From Copromyces sp. CBS 386.78 (taxonomy: Eukaryota; Ascomycota; Sordariomycetes; Sordariales; Sordariaceae), in assembly GCA_030685235.1 (NCBI GenBank), contig MU839163.1, forward strand, positions 110,227 to 174,226: 64,000 nt of DNA, read 5' to 3'. Of the stretch, positions 37,202 to 49,200 are shown piece by piece. A program made the translations under genes and the position numbers. The notes under the pieces were generated by a model that was not told where the DNA came from, searched no databases, and worked only from the letters and a program-made list of their open reading frames with translations. The stretch's first letter is position 1; the number at the start of each line of letters is the position of its first letter.

Positions 37202-39031
37202 ATGGAGCTCCAAGAACTCCAAACCCACCTGACCGAATGGCTCAACGAAGCCACCACCGCCTTCCAAAAGGTGCCGGGATCCGCAGTCCTGATCCGCTAT
37301 GTCAGGTCATCGTACCAGAACGATCCGGTGCGCTCGGCTATCGAGTTGGTCCTGGTCATCTTCTTTATCAGATATCTTATGTCGCCGGCGTACTCGACTT
37401 CGAAGCAGAACTTTATCAAGTTGACTGACGATGTGAGTTCCACTCTGGGGGAGTGGTAGGCCTGGAGGAGGGCTGGAGGGGCATGGGCTGTTGAGTAGAG
37501 GACCAAAGTGCTGATCCTGGGATGAACAGGAAATCGATGAGCTCGTTGACGAATGGACCCCGGAGCCGCTCGTGCCGGACATGAACGCCCTCGAGGAGAT
37601 GGAGGCCGAGAGGTTGCCAGTTATTGTTGGGTAAGTCAACCCGTTTGAACCTCCTAGAGAAGAGGGACAGACAGCCGTGCTGACACACCATGGCATGAAC
37701 AGCCCAACCGGTCCCAAATGCAAGCTCTCCAACGGCCGCACCGTCACCAACCTCGCCTCCTACAACTTCTACAACCTCAACGCCAACGAGCAAATCAAGG
37801 AAAAAGCCATCCAGACCCTGCGCACCTACGGCGTCGGCCCCTGCGGCCCGCCCCAGTTCTACGGCACCCAGGATGTGCACATGCGCACCGAAGCCGACAT
37901 CGCCAACTACCTGGGCACCGAGGGCTGCATCGTCTACGCGCAAGCCTTCTCGACCATCTCGTCCGTGATCCCGGCCTTTCTGAAGCGCGGCGACGTCGTC
38001 GTGGCCGACCGGGCCGTCAACTACTCGATCCGCCGCGGCCTCGAGATCTCGCGCTCCAACATCAAGTGGTACGCGCACAACGACCTGGACGACCTCGAGC
38101 GCATCATGCAAAAGGTGGCGGCCGACCAGGCTCGCGCCAAGAAGCTGACGCGCCGCTTCATCGTGACCGAGGCCCTGTTCGAGACGACCGGCGAGATGAA
38201 CGACCTGCCCCGCCTGATCGAGCTCAAGGAGAAGTACAAGTTCCGCATCATTCTGGACGAGACCTGGTCGTTTGGTGTCCTGGGCCGCACTGGCCGCGGC
38301 CTTACCGAGGCCCAGAACGTCGATCCCACCCAGGTCGACATGATTGTTGGTTCCCTCGCCGGTCCTCTCTGCGCTGGCGGCGGTTTCTGCGCTGGACCCA
38401 AGGACGTGGTCGAGCATCAACGCTTGACGGCCGCGAGTTACACGTTCTCGGCGGCGCTGCCGGCTATGTTGGCTATTACCGCGAGTGAAAGCTTGCATGT
38501 CATTCAGGAAAACCCCGAGGCGACGCTTGGCGTGTGCAGGGAGAATGCGCGTTTGATGAGGGCGCAGCTTGACCCCAAGAGCGACTGGGTGGTTTGCACC
38601 AGCGCGCCCGAGAACCCGATTTTGTTGCTGATTTTGAAGCCGCAGGTGGTGGAGGCGCGGAGGCTGACGGTGGAGGATCAGGAGAGGTTGTTGCAGGAGG
38701 CTGCTGATGAGGTATGTTTTTCTTTTTTTTTCTTTTTTTTCTCCTTTTTGTCTTTCCCCGCTTCGGTTCTCTCACTGTTCTTTACTGACAATGACACGCA
38801 ACGCAGTGCCTCGCAAACAACATCCTCGTCACCCGTCTCAAGGGCGGCCCCATCACCCACCACACCGGCCTCAAGGACAACGTCTATAACGCCACGCCCG
38901 CCCTCAAGGTCTGCGTCACTACTGGTCTGTCCAAGAAGGAGACGGAGAAGGCGGGTATTGCGATACGTCACGCTATTACCAAGGTTATGACCAAGAAGGG
39001 GAATAACAAGTTGGGGGTTCCTACTGCTTAG
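37202..39031 (+). CDS. lcb1: Serine palmitoyltransferase subunit 1
   Basis: Model join(37202..37432, 37530..37630, 37703..38711, 38807..39031), 521 residues; four exons, all junctions in frame. The N-terminal membrane segment (about residues 44-60, SAIELVLVIFFIRYLMS) anchors it to the ER. The aminotransferase-like fold follows: NFYNLNANEQIKEKA, GVGPCGPPQFYGTQDVHMRTE, then IILDETWSFGVLGRTGRG. At the place of the PLP lysine there is SLAGPLCAGGGFCAG with no lysine, as expected for LCB1. It is the structural partner of LCB2, and together they condense serine with palmitoyl-CoA as the first step of sphingolipid synthesis. ORMDL-type regulation is known for the complex; nothing specific is visible here. 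Confidence 0.96.
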
Positions 39032-40227
39032 AGAGACGCCGTCTCGAATAGTTGGTAGGGGGGGGTTTTACTTCTTGTTTCTTTCTTGTCTCTACTACAT
39101 GGTTTACCATGCTATAAAAACTCTTTATTGGATTAGTTGATTGGTGGTTGTAGGGCGGCGAGGGAAACGTGGACGCTGGGAGATCCGCTGAATGGAATAG
39201 GAAAAAGAAAATGAATGGTTTGAAATGACATGGGATATGAATAAGATGGATGGGCTGGTTGGTAGGCAAGGTGGAAGGGTAGATGGGGGGAATGGAATGG
39301 ATGGATGTCACGATAGACCAAGATAGTTAATTCGTAATCATGTGAACGGTATTGGATAGACTACTACCTTGGTTGTAAGTTACGGCCTCCAAGTTCAAGT
39401 TATGTTCCTGAGGGCGTGGTCCGCCCGAAGTCTAGACATTCCTCGTCGGGGTCGTCCGGTAAGTAACACTTTTAGGTTCGATATGAAGCTGACTTCAGCC
39501 AGTGTGGTTAAGCAGGCGACTTCACGGAGAGAACGGAATGTTGGTCTAGGTTAGTCTTCCAGTCTGATACATCTCGAGTACCGGCCACCAGGCACGAGGG
39601 AGGGAGCACATGCGTTTAGTTGGAAAACTGATAATAATGGGCTTAGCATTCCAGTGATGTGATGAAGTCGGATTTAACGACCACAGACAACATAAGCACC
39701 AACTCGCAACATCAACGACGAGGTCCGAGACAACACCTTGCGCGGAGAGACAGACAGTCATGCGAGACCCAGGACAACGCAACGAACTGTGAGGTGGAAA
39801 GTTGGGGGTAAAGTAGAACAAGTGTGCCTGCCGCTTTATGATCATGGTATCAACCTAGTCTGGAGGTAATCCCTTCTGTCTGCTGAGGACACTGCTCGCC
39901 ATCTTGGCTTCCTGCCACGACGCTCCGCCTCAATTGTGAGAAAGACCACTCGGTTGTTTTCTGTGAAGGTGATGGGCGGCTTCCGCTTGGTGGATTAGAT
40001 GCTAGGGACGAAGTTGAAAAGAAGGAGCAAAGTCAGTCACTGACGGCTTATATCCAACTATTGGCTTGTTGCCCGAATCTTCTTGTTTCGACATACATCG
40101 GAGTCTATTATCCCGCCCCGTCTCTGGTTCCAAGTTAAGCTGTACGTACGACAGCCCTTCTACATACATCCCTTGAACACAAGACGAACCGAAGTCGCCC
40201 CTACGTGGTAGGACACTCTCGTTTAGG
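39032..40227. other. Intergenic LCB1 to GH17 gene
   Basis: 1.2 kb. The left part is the LCB1 3' UTR, with GGAT/GGTA-rich sequence at 39240-39310. An A-box-like TGGTTAAGCAGG occurs at about 39506-39517, but no B-box or cloverleaf follows. The right part is the promoter of the GH17 gene, without a clear TATA box. Confidence 0.4.
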
Positions 40228-41676
40228 ATGAAATATTTGACAATGCAAATCTCTCTACTACTAGCCCTGGTGGCCAGTGTCATTGGACGTACTTTACCTA
40301 TTCCGTCCTCCGCTGGAGACGGCAGTAAGCCAGCCCTTCACTCTACAAGAAAACACAAATATGGAAGCGAGGAGACTGACCTGAAGACTCTGGCAGGATT
40401 AGGAAATGACCATCATGTGGTCAATCGACACAATGCTCGGCCTCGTCGTGTTCATCACTGCAACCATCCTCGGCGCTTGATAAATGTCCCTTTCCATGTG
40501 AACGTCCATGTGGACGAGAACGCGCGAACAATCAGCACGGAGACGGACGTTATCCCCATCATCTCACAGCCAACTCTCTCTTCCTCGTCATTCTCATCCC
40601 CAGCAGAAACAACCCTCAAACCATTGAGAACCAAACGCACCAACCTTTCCTCCTACCTTTCGTACAACAAGGTCAACACAAAACTCATCAAGCCCACCAA
40701 ACCGAGCACGCCATCAACCAACACGACAAAATTCCACACCAACGCTACCGCGACCACCACCCTCATCCACCCCGGCTTCTCCCCCCAACGGCTCCCCGGA
40801 ATAACCTACGCCCCTTACGACCTCACAGGCTGCCGCTCGCCCCAAAACATAGCCAAAGACTTCTCCCGCATTGCCAAAACCGGCCGCTACTCGGTTGTCC
40901 GCATCTACGGCGTCGACTGCTCCCAAGTCCTAAACACCCTCCGCGCTGCCTCTTCCGCGTCTGCTTTTGGTCCCCCGCTCAAGCTCTTCCTAGGAATCTT
41001 TCACCTTTCAGATCTCAACGGGCAGATAACCACCTTGGTGAAGGATGTGCAGACCTTTGCTGCCACCAGCTCTCCAAAGAGAAGCGTGCAAGAGGTCTGG
41101 GATACACTAATAGACACGATAAGCGTGGGCAACGAGCTGGTAAACAACGGACAAGCCACGCCTGCTCAAGTCTTGGCTGCGGTGCGGCGAGTAAGGGAGG
41201 CCTTGAGGAGGGAAGGCTACAACGGCCCCGTGGTGACGGTTGATACCTTTGTTGCCGTGCTCGCCCACCCGCAACTTTGTTCCTCGCCAGACACGGATTA
41301 CTGCGCGGTGAACATCCATCCGTTTTTTGATGCGCATACGAACGCGGTGCAGGCGGGGAATTTTGTCAAGAGGCAGGTGCTGAATATACGCGAAGCGACT
41401 TCTGAACAAGGAGGAAAGCAAAAAAGGGTGGTGGTCACGGAAACCGGGTGGCCGACGCAAGGGAATGCGAATTACAAGGCTGTTCCCGGCAGACAAGAAC
41501 AAAAAGCTGCGGTGGAGGGCGTGATGACGGTTTGGAATGAGGCAGCCCAAAGACAGTTTGGGGATGATGGGGATTTTGAGGTTTTCCTGTTTACGGCGTT
41601 TGATGATGAGTGGAAGCTTGCTGACAAGGGGACGTTTTATGCTGAGCAGTATTGGGGGATGCTTGGTAGTGATTAA
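40228..41676 (+). CDS. GH17 family cell-wall glucan 1,3-beta-glucosidase (Scw-like)
   Basis: Intronless 482-residue frame. Residues 1-20 are a signal peptide (hydrophobic ISLLLALVASVIG). Residues about 25-185 are a Ser/Thr/Lys-rich, low-complexity region likely to be O-glycosylated. The catalytic barrel runs from GITYAPYDLTGCRSPQNIAKDF to the end. The acid/base is Glu303 in SVGNELVNNG and the nucleophile Glu405 in VVVTETGWPT, both classic GH17 motifs. Relatives (Scw4, Scw10, Scw11, Bgl2 types) are secreted enzymes that cut and transfer beta-1,3-glucan during wall expansion. Location near FKS1 (about 4.5 kb downstream) is suggestive only. No GPI-anchor signal is visible at the C-terminus. Confidence 0.92.
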   Translation: MKYLTMQISLLLALVASVIGRTLPIPSSAGDGSKPALHSTRKHKYGSEETDLKTLAGLGNDHHVVNRHNARPRRVHHCNHPRRLINVPFHVNVHVDENARTISTETDVIPIISQPTLSSSSFSSPAETTLKPLRTKRTNLSSYLSYNKVNTKLIKPTKPSTPSTNTTKFHTNATATTTLIHPGFSPQRLPGITYAPYDLTGCRSPQNIAKDFSRIAKTGRYSVVRIYGVDCSQVLNTLRAASSASAFGPPLKLFLGIFHLSDLNGQITTLVKDVQTFAATSSPKRSVQEVWDTLIDTISVGNELVNNGQATPAQVLAAVRRVREALRREGYNGPVVTVDTFVAVLAHPQLCSSPDTDYCAVNIHPFFDAHTNAVQAGNFVKRQVLNIREATSEQGGKQKRVVVTETGWPTQGNANYKAVPGRQEQKAAVEGVMTVWNEAAQRQFGDDGDFEVFLFTAFDDEWKLADKGTFYAEQYWGMLGSD

Positions 41677-42371
41677 GATGGGTTTGTGTTTGGTTTAACA
41701 AGATGATATGTTTTGGGGGTTTTGTTTGAATTTTTCTTCTATGCTGATTATTCTTGGAATCTCGTTTTCTGCTCTTCTTGGGAGCACCACTAACTGTTAT
41801 GTGGTTCTTGGGTTGGACTTGTATATGTTGCTCTTTTACGTGTCTGTTTCTCGCATCGTTTTGGAGTTTCTTATCGGGATGTTGATAACTAAAGGAATAT
41901 TTTGCTGCTGGTGGGATAGGGGGTTGAGGTAGTCATCTAGGAATCACTGAGATGAGGCCATTGGACTTATCCAGTCGAGCTCGGTACGTGTACGATGACA
42001 GGTACATGTGTATGTGATGAAAATGGTTTATTGGGAATAGTGTCTACCTAGGGAGAACTGAAACATAGAGAAAGGGGCCGCGGTTACTTGGAATAGTGTC
42101 AAGGTTCAAGTGTCAATTTATGTCATGGTTAGCCGTTCGGGTTGTTGTAATCCTAATAATGACTGAGTGACTGAGAGAAAACAAGGTGTCTAATGCCGCT
42201 TTTAACGAGACGGATGATAAAAAACACCGTGAGCAATGAATACCCCTTTCTGTGCCTTCTTTGAGGTAGGATCCGTGGTGATAAACTCATGTTCGTCAAT
42301 CACAATCCAACCCAACCAAACCCCATTCACGCCGATCCCATATCCTCCCATCCCATAACCACAATGGGCGA
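41677..42371. other. Convergent 3' region (GH17 gene / CFT2)
   Basis: 695 bases between two stop codons. An unassigned T-rich stretch at 41700-41930 should be the GH17 gene 3' UTR. Nothing else seen. Confidence 0.4.
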
Positions 42372-45300
42372 TCAAGCCCCAGCAACAACAGCCAGCCCCT
42401 CATAAATCTTTTTCCTAACCGCATAAAATGTTCCACCCACTCTCATCGCCGCATCCAACAGTCCACCACTTGTCGTCCCCGGCATCGTATCACTCGGCAA
42501 CCCCACGCTCTCCAACTCGACTCTCCCGCCCTGAGCTGTCGATTTACGCACAACAACCACATCGTCGATCAACAGCGTGCCTTCGCCCTTGAACTCGACC
42601 TTGTGGCCTGCGCTTAACATGGCGCGACGCAAGTCGGCTAAGCGGAGCTCGCCTACGTGAAGAGGCTGGGCGGCTTGTGAGCGGACGGAGAGGGACGAGG
42701 CGAGGGTTGGCGGGACGAGGTCGAGGGTGGGGAGGGAGGCGGTGGTGGTGGTGGTGGGGGAGGTGTTGGTGCCTGCTTTTACTAGGGCTGCTGTAGAAGC
42801 AGGTGTTTCGGAAGCGGCTGTGGAGCCGTCTTGGAGTTTCTGGCGCTTTGCTGCATCGCCGTCTTCTGTATGTTGGAACTCGCCTCCGGGAAGGAGCAAG
42901 CCGGTAACGGTGACGATTCCTAGACCGCGCACGTTCTGCCATTTGAGACCCTTGACCAGCGGGTCGGCTAGCTTGAGCACCCAGGCGTTGGTGTCGACGG
43001 AGGCGTCGACGGTTGTGCCCACTTCCGGAGTGAGCACCTCGATGGCGGACTCGGTACCGGTGGATTGGGCGGTGAGCAGCTTCTTGACGTCTGCGGCCAG
43101 GGCCAGGGTGTCGTCTTTGCCGCCGGCGATGAGGACCAGCTTGCGCGGCTGGATGAGCGGGATGAGCATGGTCAAGCTGCGCTTGTCGTGGAGGCCGCTG
43201 AAGTCGACAAAGGCGATGCGCAGACGGACGGGGATGGTTTCCTTGGTGACCACCAGCTTGGCGGGGCCCTTGAGGGTATCGTCCTCTTCGTCTTCAAGAT
43301 CGGAGAGGTCGTCGTCCGCTGGGCCGTTCTCGGAAAAGGGAGCAGCGTCGGCTTCGCCTGCGGAGAGGCGACGGCGGTCGTTGTGGTGGGGCCGCTTGTT
43401 GGGTCCTGAGCCGCCTCGGCCTCTGCCGGCGGTGCCGACGTCTTCCCACTTGCGCTTCTTGCCAAGGCCTTCGAGCTCTTGGGTGCTGTTGTTTACTTGG
43501 CCGGCTTCTGCGTTCTCGGCGTCTTCGCGTTCTTCGGCGCGGAGGTAGTCTTCGGGTCGGATCAGTTCACCAAATTCGTCGGCACGCCTCCTACGCATGG
43601 CGACGGGGAACATGCGGTCTCGGCCCTTCTTGCCGCGGACATTGAAGTCGTAAGTGTTCTCCTTTTTGATGAGAATCGTGACACCGAGGTCCTCGTCCTT
43701 GAGTGCCACCTTTTTGCGGCTTGCCTGAGCCATGGTGGTTGCAATATTTAAAGCCTTTCCTTGCTGTTCCGTATCGGAGCCTTCCGAGTCGGTATCGGTG
43801 TCTGTGTCTGCATCATCCAACACGTCTCCCGGTGCTTCTAGTGTGGTGGTGCCACCGCTTTGTAGGGTAGCTTGTAGCTGCCGTTGGGTTGCCAGCCATT
43901 GTTGATAGACGTTTAGCTCGTCGCCTTCAAGCGCCTTTCGTTCAGCAGTTTTGATCTCCAACTCGCGGTTTCCGGCATAGACCTGTTCGAATGTGTCGCC
44001 GTTGCTGGTGCGTTCTGTCGCCACCCCGTCCCTTCTCTCTTTCCACCACTCCCATAGTGTCCTCGCAATGGAGGGTGTGTGGTTCGGCTCAAAGTTGGGC
44101 TTTTCCGTTAGAATGACCAGGTTACGCGCATCAGCGGCAATAGACTTGAGAATATCCTTGGAGAAACCCCAGTCCAGGCTCGCATCGCTGGCGAGAATGA
44201 CCTTTGCTCTTGGTTCGGCATCCTCTGACTGTTTCAGAATCTTGTCGATCTGAGCCTTGCGCTCCAGTAGCCTCAAGTATTTGAAGTCGAATGGTCCTGG
44301 GCCGGTCTGGTGATTACCCTCATCCCTCCTGTTGTTCCTCCTCGATTCATCCGCAAAGGCTTCAAACTCCTTGATGATGTTGTCGTCCATCCACTCCAAC
44401 ATACTCCTGGCGTTCTTCATGGTGCTGCTGATAGTGCGTCCGGCAAGAAACAGCTTGGCCGACTTGAAGACGTCATTGTCCTTGGCGACCTCTTTTCTCC
44501 AGGCGTGCTCGAGAAGGTAAGACAGCTCCAAAACCCTAGCGCTGGAGTCGACGGGAATAAGGACGGTACCGCCTCTGGCAATACAAAGCTTGATCGACTC
44601 CATCAGTTGCTCATCACGCTTGAGACGCGACAGAGAGGCATCCGGGGTACGACTGCTGCATACGAGAGCTGTTGGCTTGTGCAACTGCTCAATAACCTGT
44701 GTGCCTCGGGCACCGCCATGATTGCCACCTAGCCAAGCCGCTCCCGCAAAAACATTCTCACGGGAATGGTTCCAATCAACGGCGTAGACAATCGACTCCA
44801 ACCCATGCTGAATGTGCCAGAGGGTTCCTCCCAGCGTGTGACCCGAGTTGTAGGCAGTGATGGTAAGGCCATTGAGAGGCGGGGAGAAGGGTGACGGTAG
44901 CGGTTGATGTGGCTGAGAGTACTTTAAAGGCTGGATTAGAGAGAAGTACTTTGTGATCTCGTCGGGAGTGGGTGGTTGGAGGAGGAAGGTGTTGTCTGCG
45001 GAGGCGGCCTGAGAGTAGCCTGAGGCATAGGATACTTGGGCGAGCGAGGTCGATGAGATGGTGGTCGCGGCGAGGGGTGTCGAGGCGTAGAGGTCCTGTG
45101 TTAGGGTACGACCGAGATCGATGACGGGGCGCGTCGCGTAGACGGGAATGCGCTGGAAGGGTGGGAAGTGCTTGCAGCAGTGGGCGTAGGCGGCCAGATG
45201 GGGGACGGTGGCGTGGGTGAGGAGGATGAGCGAGAGCGTTGGCGCTATTCTTCCGAGCTCCTTGAGCTTTTCGGCGTCAAAAGTCTCGTCCCAGCCGACA

Positions 45301-45395
45301 TCGATCAGGATCTTGACGCCGCCGTCGAGCTCCAGCAGCGACTGCGAGGCTGACGAGTCGGAGAGGGCGCCCTGGAGAGGGCAGAAGCTGAACAT
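42372..45395 (-). CDS. cft2: Cleavage and polyadenylation factor subunit Cft2/CPSF100
   Basis: Single-exon frame of 1,007 residues starting at the ATG complementary to 45393-45395. The N-terminus begins with MFSFCPLQGAL, then LDGGVKILIDVGWDE and a metallo-beta-lactamase fold. The metal-binding HxHxDH motif of the active paralogue CPSF73 is replaced by LLTHATVPHLAAY, so the protein is not expected to cut RNA. A beta-CASP domain (about 250-470) and an internal acidic, Asp/Glu-rich linker (about 530-560 and 690-720) follow. The C-terminal domain carries VRLRIAFVDFSGLHDKRS. It is the scaffold partner of CPSF73 (Ysh1) in mRNA 3'-end processing, nuclear. It is divergent from SEC24 with an 892-base gap. 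Confidence 0.95.
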   Translation of the reverse strand: MFSFCPLQGALSDSSASQSLLELDGGVKILIDVGWDETFDAEKLKELGRIAPTLSLILLTHATVPHLAAYAHCCKHFPPFQRIPVYATRPVIDLGRTLTQDLYASTPLAATTISSTSLAQVSYASGYSQAASADNTFLLQPPTPDEITKYFSLIQPLKYSQPHQPLPSPFSPPLNGLTITAYNSGHTLGGTLWHIQHGLESIVYAVDWNHSRENVFAGAAWLGGNHGGARGTQVIEQLHKPTALVCSSRTPDASLSRLKRDEQLMESIKLCIARGGTVLIPVDSSARVLELSYLLEHAWRKEVAKDNDVFKSAKLFLAGRTISSTMKNARSMLEWMDDNIIKEFEAFADESRRNNRRDEGNHQTGPGPFDFKYLRLLERKAQIDKILKQSEDAEPRAKVILASDASLDWGFSKDILKSIAADARNLVILTEKPNFEPNHTPSIARTLWEWWKERRDGVATERTSNGDTFEQVYAGNRELEIKTAERKALEGDELNVYQQWLATQRQLQATLQSGGTTTLEAPGDVLDDADTDTDTDSEGSDTEQQGKALNIATTMAQASRKKVALKDEDLGVTILIKKENTYDFNVRGKKGRDRMFPVAMRRRRADEFGELIRPEDYLRAEEREDAENAEAGQVNNSTQELEGLGKKRKWEDVGTAGRGRGGSGPNKRPHHNDRRRLSAGEADAAPFSENGPADDDLSDLEDEEDDTLKGPAKLVVTKETIPVRLRIAFVDFSGLHDKRSLTMLIPLIQPRKLVLIAGGKDDTLALAADVKKLLTAQSTGTESAIEVLTPEVGTTVDASVDTNAWVLKLADPLVKGLKWQNVRGLGIVTVTGLLLPGGEFQHTEDGDAAKRQKLQDGSTAASETPASTAALVKAGTNTSPTTTTTASLPTLDLVPPTLASSLSVRSQAAQPLHVGELRLADLRRAMLSAGHKVEFKGEGTLLIDDVVVVRKSTAQGGRVELESVGLPSDTMPGTTSGGLLDAAMRVGGTFYAVRKKIYEGLAVVAGA

Positions 45396-46209
45396 TGTAG
45401 AGTATTATTACCTGTGTTGGTAAGCATGGGAACCGTCCAAGAACTCCATCAGACTGGAGGCAGAGTGAGTGGTGAATGTGATGTAAATGTCAACAAGTAG
45501 AAAAGTGACGGGAACTTGATGATTGCAGTGAGTGCACTGTTAGGTAATGCAGCACTACACTACAGGCGCCTCTCTGTCGCCATGGCTTCCTTGGTGTAGG
45601 TGTGGAAGATCACAGCTGGCTGCCAAGTGCCGCCGTGATTGGCTGGCAGCCGGCAATCTTCCTCGGAGCTCAGACCGAGGCCTGTGCGAGGGACCTGCAG
45701 CTTCCAGGGGAGCTTAGGTTCTTGGGGGGGGGGGGCACATGCGCTGTTGCTCAGTGGACTTGAAATACCCGGGCGGCGATTGACACGGCAGCATACCTAC
45801 TAAGCGGCCCCACTTTTGGCTGGCCCCGGGCGGCTGAGACGGGACTCGCTGGAAAAGGACAGCTCGACAGGACCACCTGGAGCGGTCCCGCCCGCGATAG
45901 AGCCAGATAAACCTTGACCGGGAAACACCACTGTTGTCGCTCTGCCACTCCGACCCTCAGGCCTCAACCACTAACAACCTACTTGTAATTCCACATCTGA
46001 TTCCAACATGGTCCGTTGATGCTTAAATCCAACACATCTGCTGGGGCATGCCCGATCAACAACAACAACCACAACAACAACCACAGCACCATCCCACGAT
46101 AACCGAACTGCCGTCCTTTTGCTACTTCTCGATCCAAGCTCCCACCTCCGAGAGCTTGACGATTTGCCGCCGCCCCCTTTCTTCCATAATACTATAACAC
46201 TCATATTTT

Positions 46210-46257
<48 letters not shown>

Positions 46258-46287
46258 GTGACATACTACTAATAAAGAATACCAAAC
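45396..46287. promoter_or_regulatory. Divergent region CFT2 / SEC24
   Basis: 892 bases with both promoters. It holds a run of about a dozen G at about 45724, CA/AAC-rich sequence at 46040-46090 and an (ACG)14 microsatellite at 46210-46251 in the SEC24 leader. No TATA box stands out. Confidence 0.5.
46210..46251. repeat. (ACG)14 trinucleotide microsatellite
   Basis: Fourteen perfect units followed by GTGACGGTGAC, ending 37 bases before the SEC24 start codon. It therefore lies in the transcribed 5' leader unless transcription starts further downstream. Confidence 0.93.
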
Positions 46288-49200
46288 ATGGCCGACTACT
46301 CCATGTACCACGCCCTCGGTCAGGGGGAACCCCTCGACCCCAACGATCCCAACCGCACCACACAACCGGCGCCTCCTCAGTTCCAACCGCCAGTTGCCCC
46401 GAACCCATACCATCCCGGTGCTGAGTACAATGCTCCCGGCCAGCAACCCCAACAGCAGTATGCTCAGGCGTACGCCCAGCAGCAGCAACAACAACAACAA
46501 CAACAATACGGTGCCCCCTCTCCCTATGGCGCCCCCTCGCCCATGGCCGGCCCCCCCTCCGCCGGTTTCCAGTCTCCCTACGGCGCTCCTCCTCCGCAAA
46601 GTCCCATGTCGCCAATGGATGATCTAGGCTTGGCTGCGCAGATGGGCGGCATGTCTTTGGGTGCTGGTGCTGGTGCTGGTGCTGGTGCCGAACACCACGG
46701 GAGAAAGAAGAAGAAGGATCGCCATGCCTTCCACAGTGTCGAGGCCCCCGCCGGCTCTTCTCAGCCCTTCAACGGCATCCCTCCGGCCGGAACGCCTGCT
46801 ACCCAATTCCTCAACGCCGACCCCTCCCTCGCCGGCAGGATACCGGGTCATCAGGGCTACGGCCACTTCCCAATGCCCGCCAGCCCAGCCTTCAGCCCCG
46901 TCCCAACCTCTGCCGCCGACTTCGCCGCAAGGGACGCTACTCAGGGTGTTGGCTCCGGTGTCTTTGCTGCCGGCGGTCCTCAGGGAGGCAAGCCTTCGCC
47001 AGACGATACCCCCAGCGTCCCACTTTCTCGCGACTCTGTCCAGCCTTACTTCCACACCAACGTATACCCAACCTTTGAGCGCCTCGTCCCACCCCCGGCT
47101 CTTACATCGTTTGTTGCTCTCGACCAGGGCAACTCGTCGCCCAAGTTTGCTCGTCTCACCATGACCAACCTGCCGGCAAGCGCAGAGGGTCTTAAGAGCA
47201 CCGGCTTGCCCTTGGGTCTTCTCCTCCAGCCCCTAGCCGAGACTCAGCCCGGCGAGCTGCCCATCCCCGTGCTCGACTTTGGCGAACAGGGCCCGCCACG
47301 CTGCCACAGGTGCAGAGCGTACATGAACCCCTTCATGATGTTCAAGGCCGGCGGCAACAAGTTTGTCTGCAACCTGTGTACCTATGCTAATGATACCCCG
47401 CCCGAGTACTTTTGCGCTCTTAGCCCCCAGGGCGTCCGCGTTGATCGCGACCAGCGCCCCGAGCTGACCCGCGGAACTGTCGAGTTCGTTGTCCCCAAGG
47501 AGTACTGGACCAAGGAACCCGTCGGCATGCGCTACCTCTTCGTCATTGATGTTACCCAGGAGTCTTACAACAAGGGCTTCCTAGAGTCCTTCTGTGAAGG
47601 TATCCTGAGTGCTCTGTACGGTGGCTCGGAGGAGGGCGAAGAGCAGGACGAGAATGGAGAGCCAAGGAGGAAGATCCCTGCTGGTGCCAAGGTTGGCTTC
47701 GTCACCTTCGACCAGGAGATTCACTTCTACAACTGCAACCCGGCGCTGGAGCAGGCCCAGATGATCGTTATGCCCGACATCGAGGACCCGTTCCTGCCCC
47801 TGAGCGATGGTCTCTTTGTGGATCCCTACGAGGGCAAGGCTGTCATCAGCTCGCTTTTGACTCGCCTGCCCCAGATGTTCTCCAACATCAAGAACCCTGA
47901 GCCTGCCCTGCTGTCCGCACTCAACGCCGCAGTCGCTGCGCTGGAAAAGACGGGCGGCAAGGTCTTCTGCTCCCTTGCGGCTTTGCCTACCTGGGGTCCT
48001 GGCCGTCTCTTTATGAGAGACGATGGCAAGCACCCAGGTGGAGAGCCTGACAAGAAGCTCTTCACTACGGAGCACCCTGGATGGAAAAAGTTGGCCGAGA
48101 AGATGGTTTCACTCGGCGTTGGTGCCGATTTCTTCATGGCGTCGCCATCTGGTGGCTATCTTGATATTGCCACCATTGGCCATGTCTCGTCCACCACCGG
48201 CGGAGAAACCTTCTTCTACCCCAACTATGTTGTCCAGCGAGACAGCACCAAGCTCTCCCTGGAAATCCACCACGCGGTCAGGCGCGAGACCGGCTACGCT
48301 GCCCTGATGAAGGTCCGTTGCTCCAACGGCCTGCAAGTCAACGCCTACCACGGCAACTTCATCCAGCACACTTTCGGCGCCGACCTCGAAATTGGCGTCA
48401 TGGACGCTGACAAGGCCCTGGCCGTCACTTTTGGCTACGACGGCAAGCTCGACTCCAAGCTGGACGCGCACTTCCAAGCCGCCTTGCTCTACACCACCGC
48501 CTCGGGCCAGCGTCGCGTGCGCTGCATCAACGTCATCGCCGGCGTCTCCGACCAAGCCCGCGACTGCCTCAAGTTCATTGACCAAGACGCCGTTGTCTCG
48601 ATCCTGGCCAGGGAAGCCAGCACCAAGCTCTCCTCCACCAGCGCCAACCTCAAGGAAGTCCGCTCCTCTCTGACCGAAAAGACCATCGACATCCTGGCCC
48701 TCTACCGCAAGAACCACCTCGCCGTGCCCCACCCACCCCAGCAGCTCGTCATGCCTGAGCGTCTCAAGGAGTTCGCCATGTACGTCCTGGGTATGCTCAA
48801 ATGCCGCGCCTTCAAGGGCGGCAACGAGACTACCGACCGTCGCGTGCACGACATGCGTCTCATCCGCTCCATGGGCGCCCGCGAGTTGTCTCTCTATCTC
48901 TACCCGCGCATAATCCCCCTGCACAACCTCCAACCCGAAGACGGCTACCCCGACGCCACCACGGGCCACCTGCGCATGCCCTCGACTCTGCGCGCCTCCT
49001 TTGCCCGCGTCGAGCCCGGCGGCGTTTATCTGGTTGATAACGGGCAGGTGTGTCTACTGTGGATGCACGCACAGACCGCGCCCGCGCTTATCCAGGATCT
49101 GTTTGGCGAGGATAAGACGACGCTGCAATCGCTGGATCCATACACGTCAACGATCCCTGTGCTGGAGACGCACTTGAATGCGCAGACGAGGAACATGATT

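Noticed and set aside
39506..39517. A-box-like TGGTTAAGCAGG suggesting a tRNA gene
   Set aside because: No B-box GGTTCGANNCC at the right distance and no cloverleaf-forming arms.
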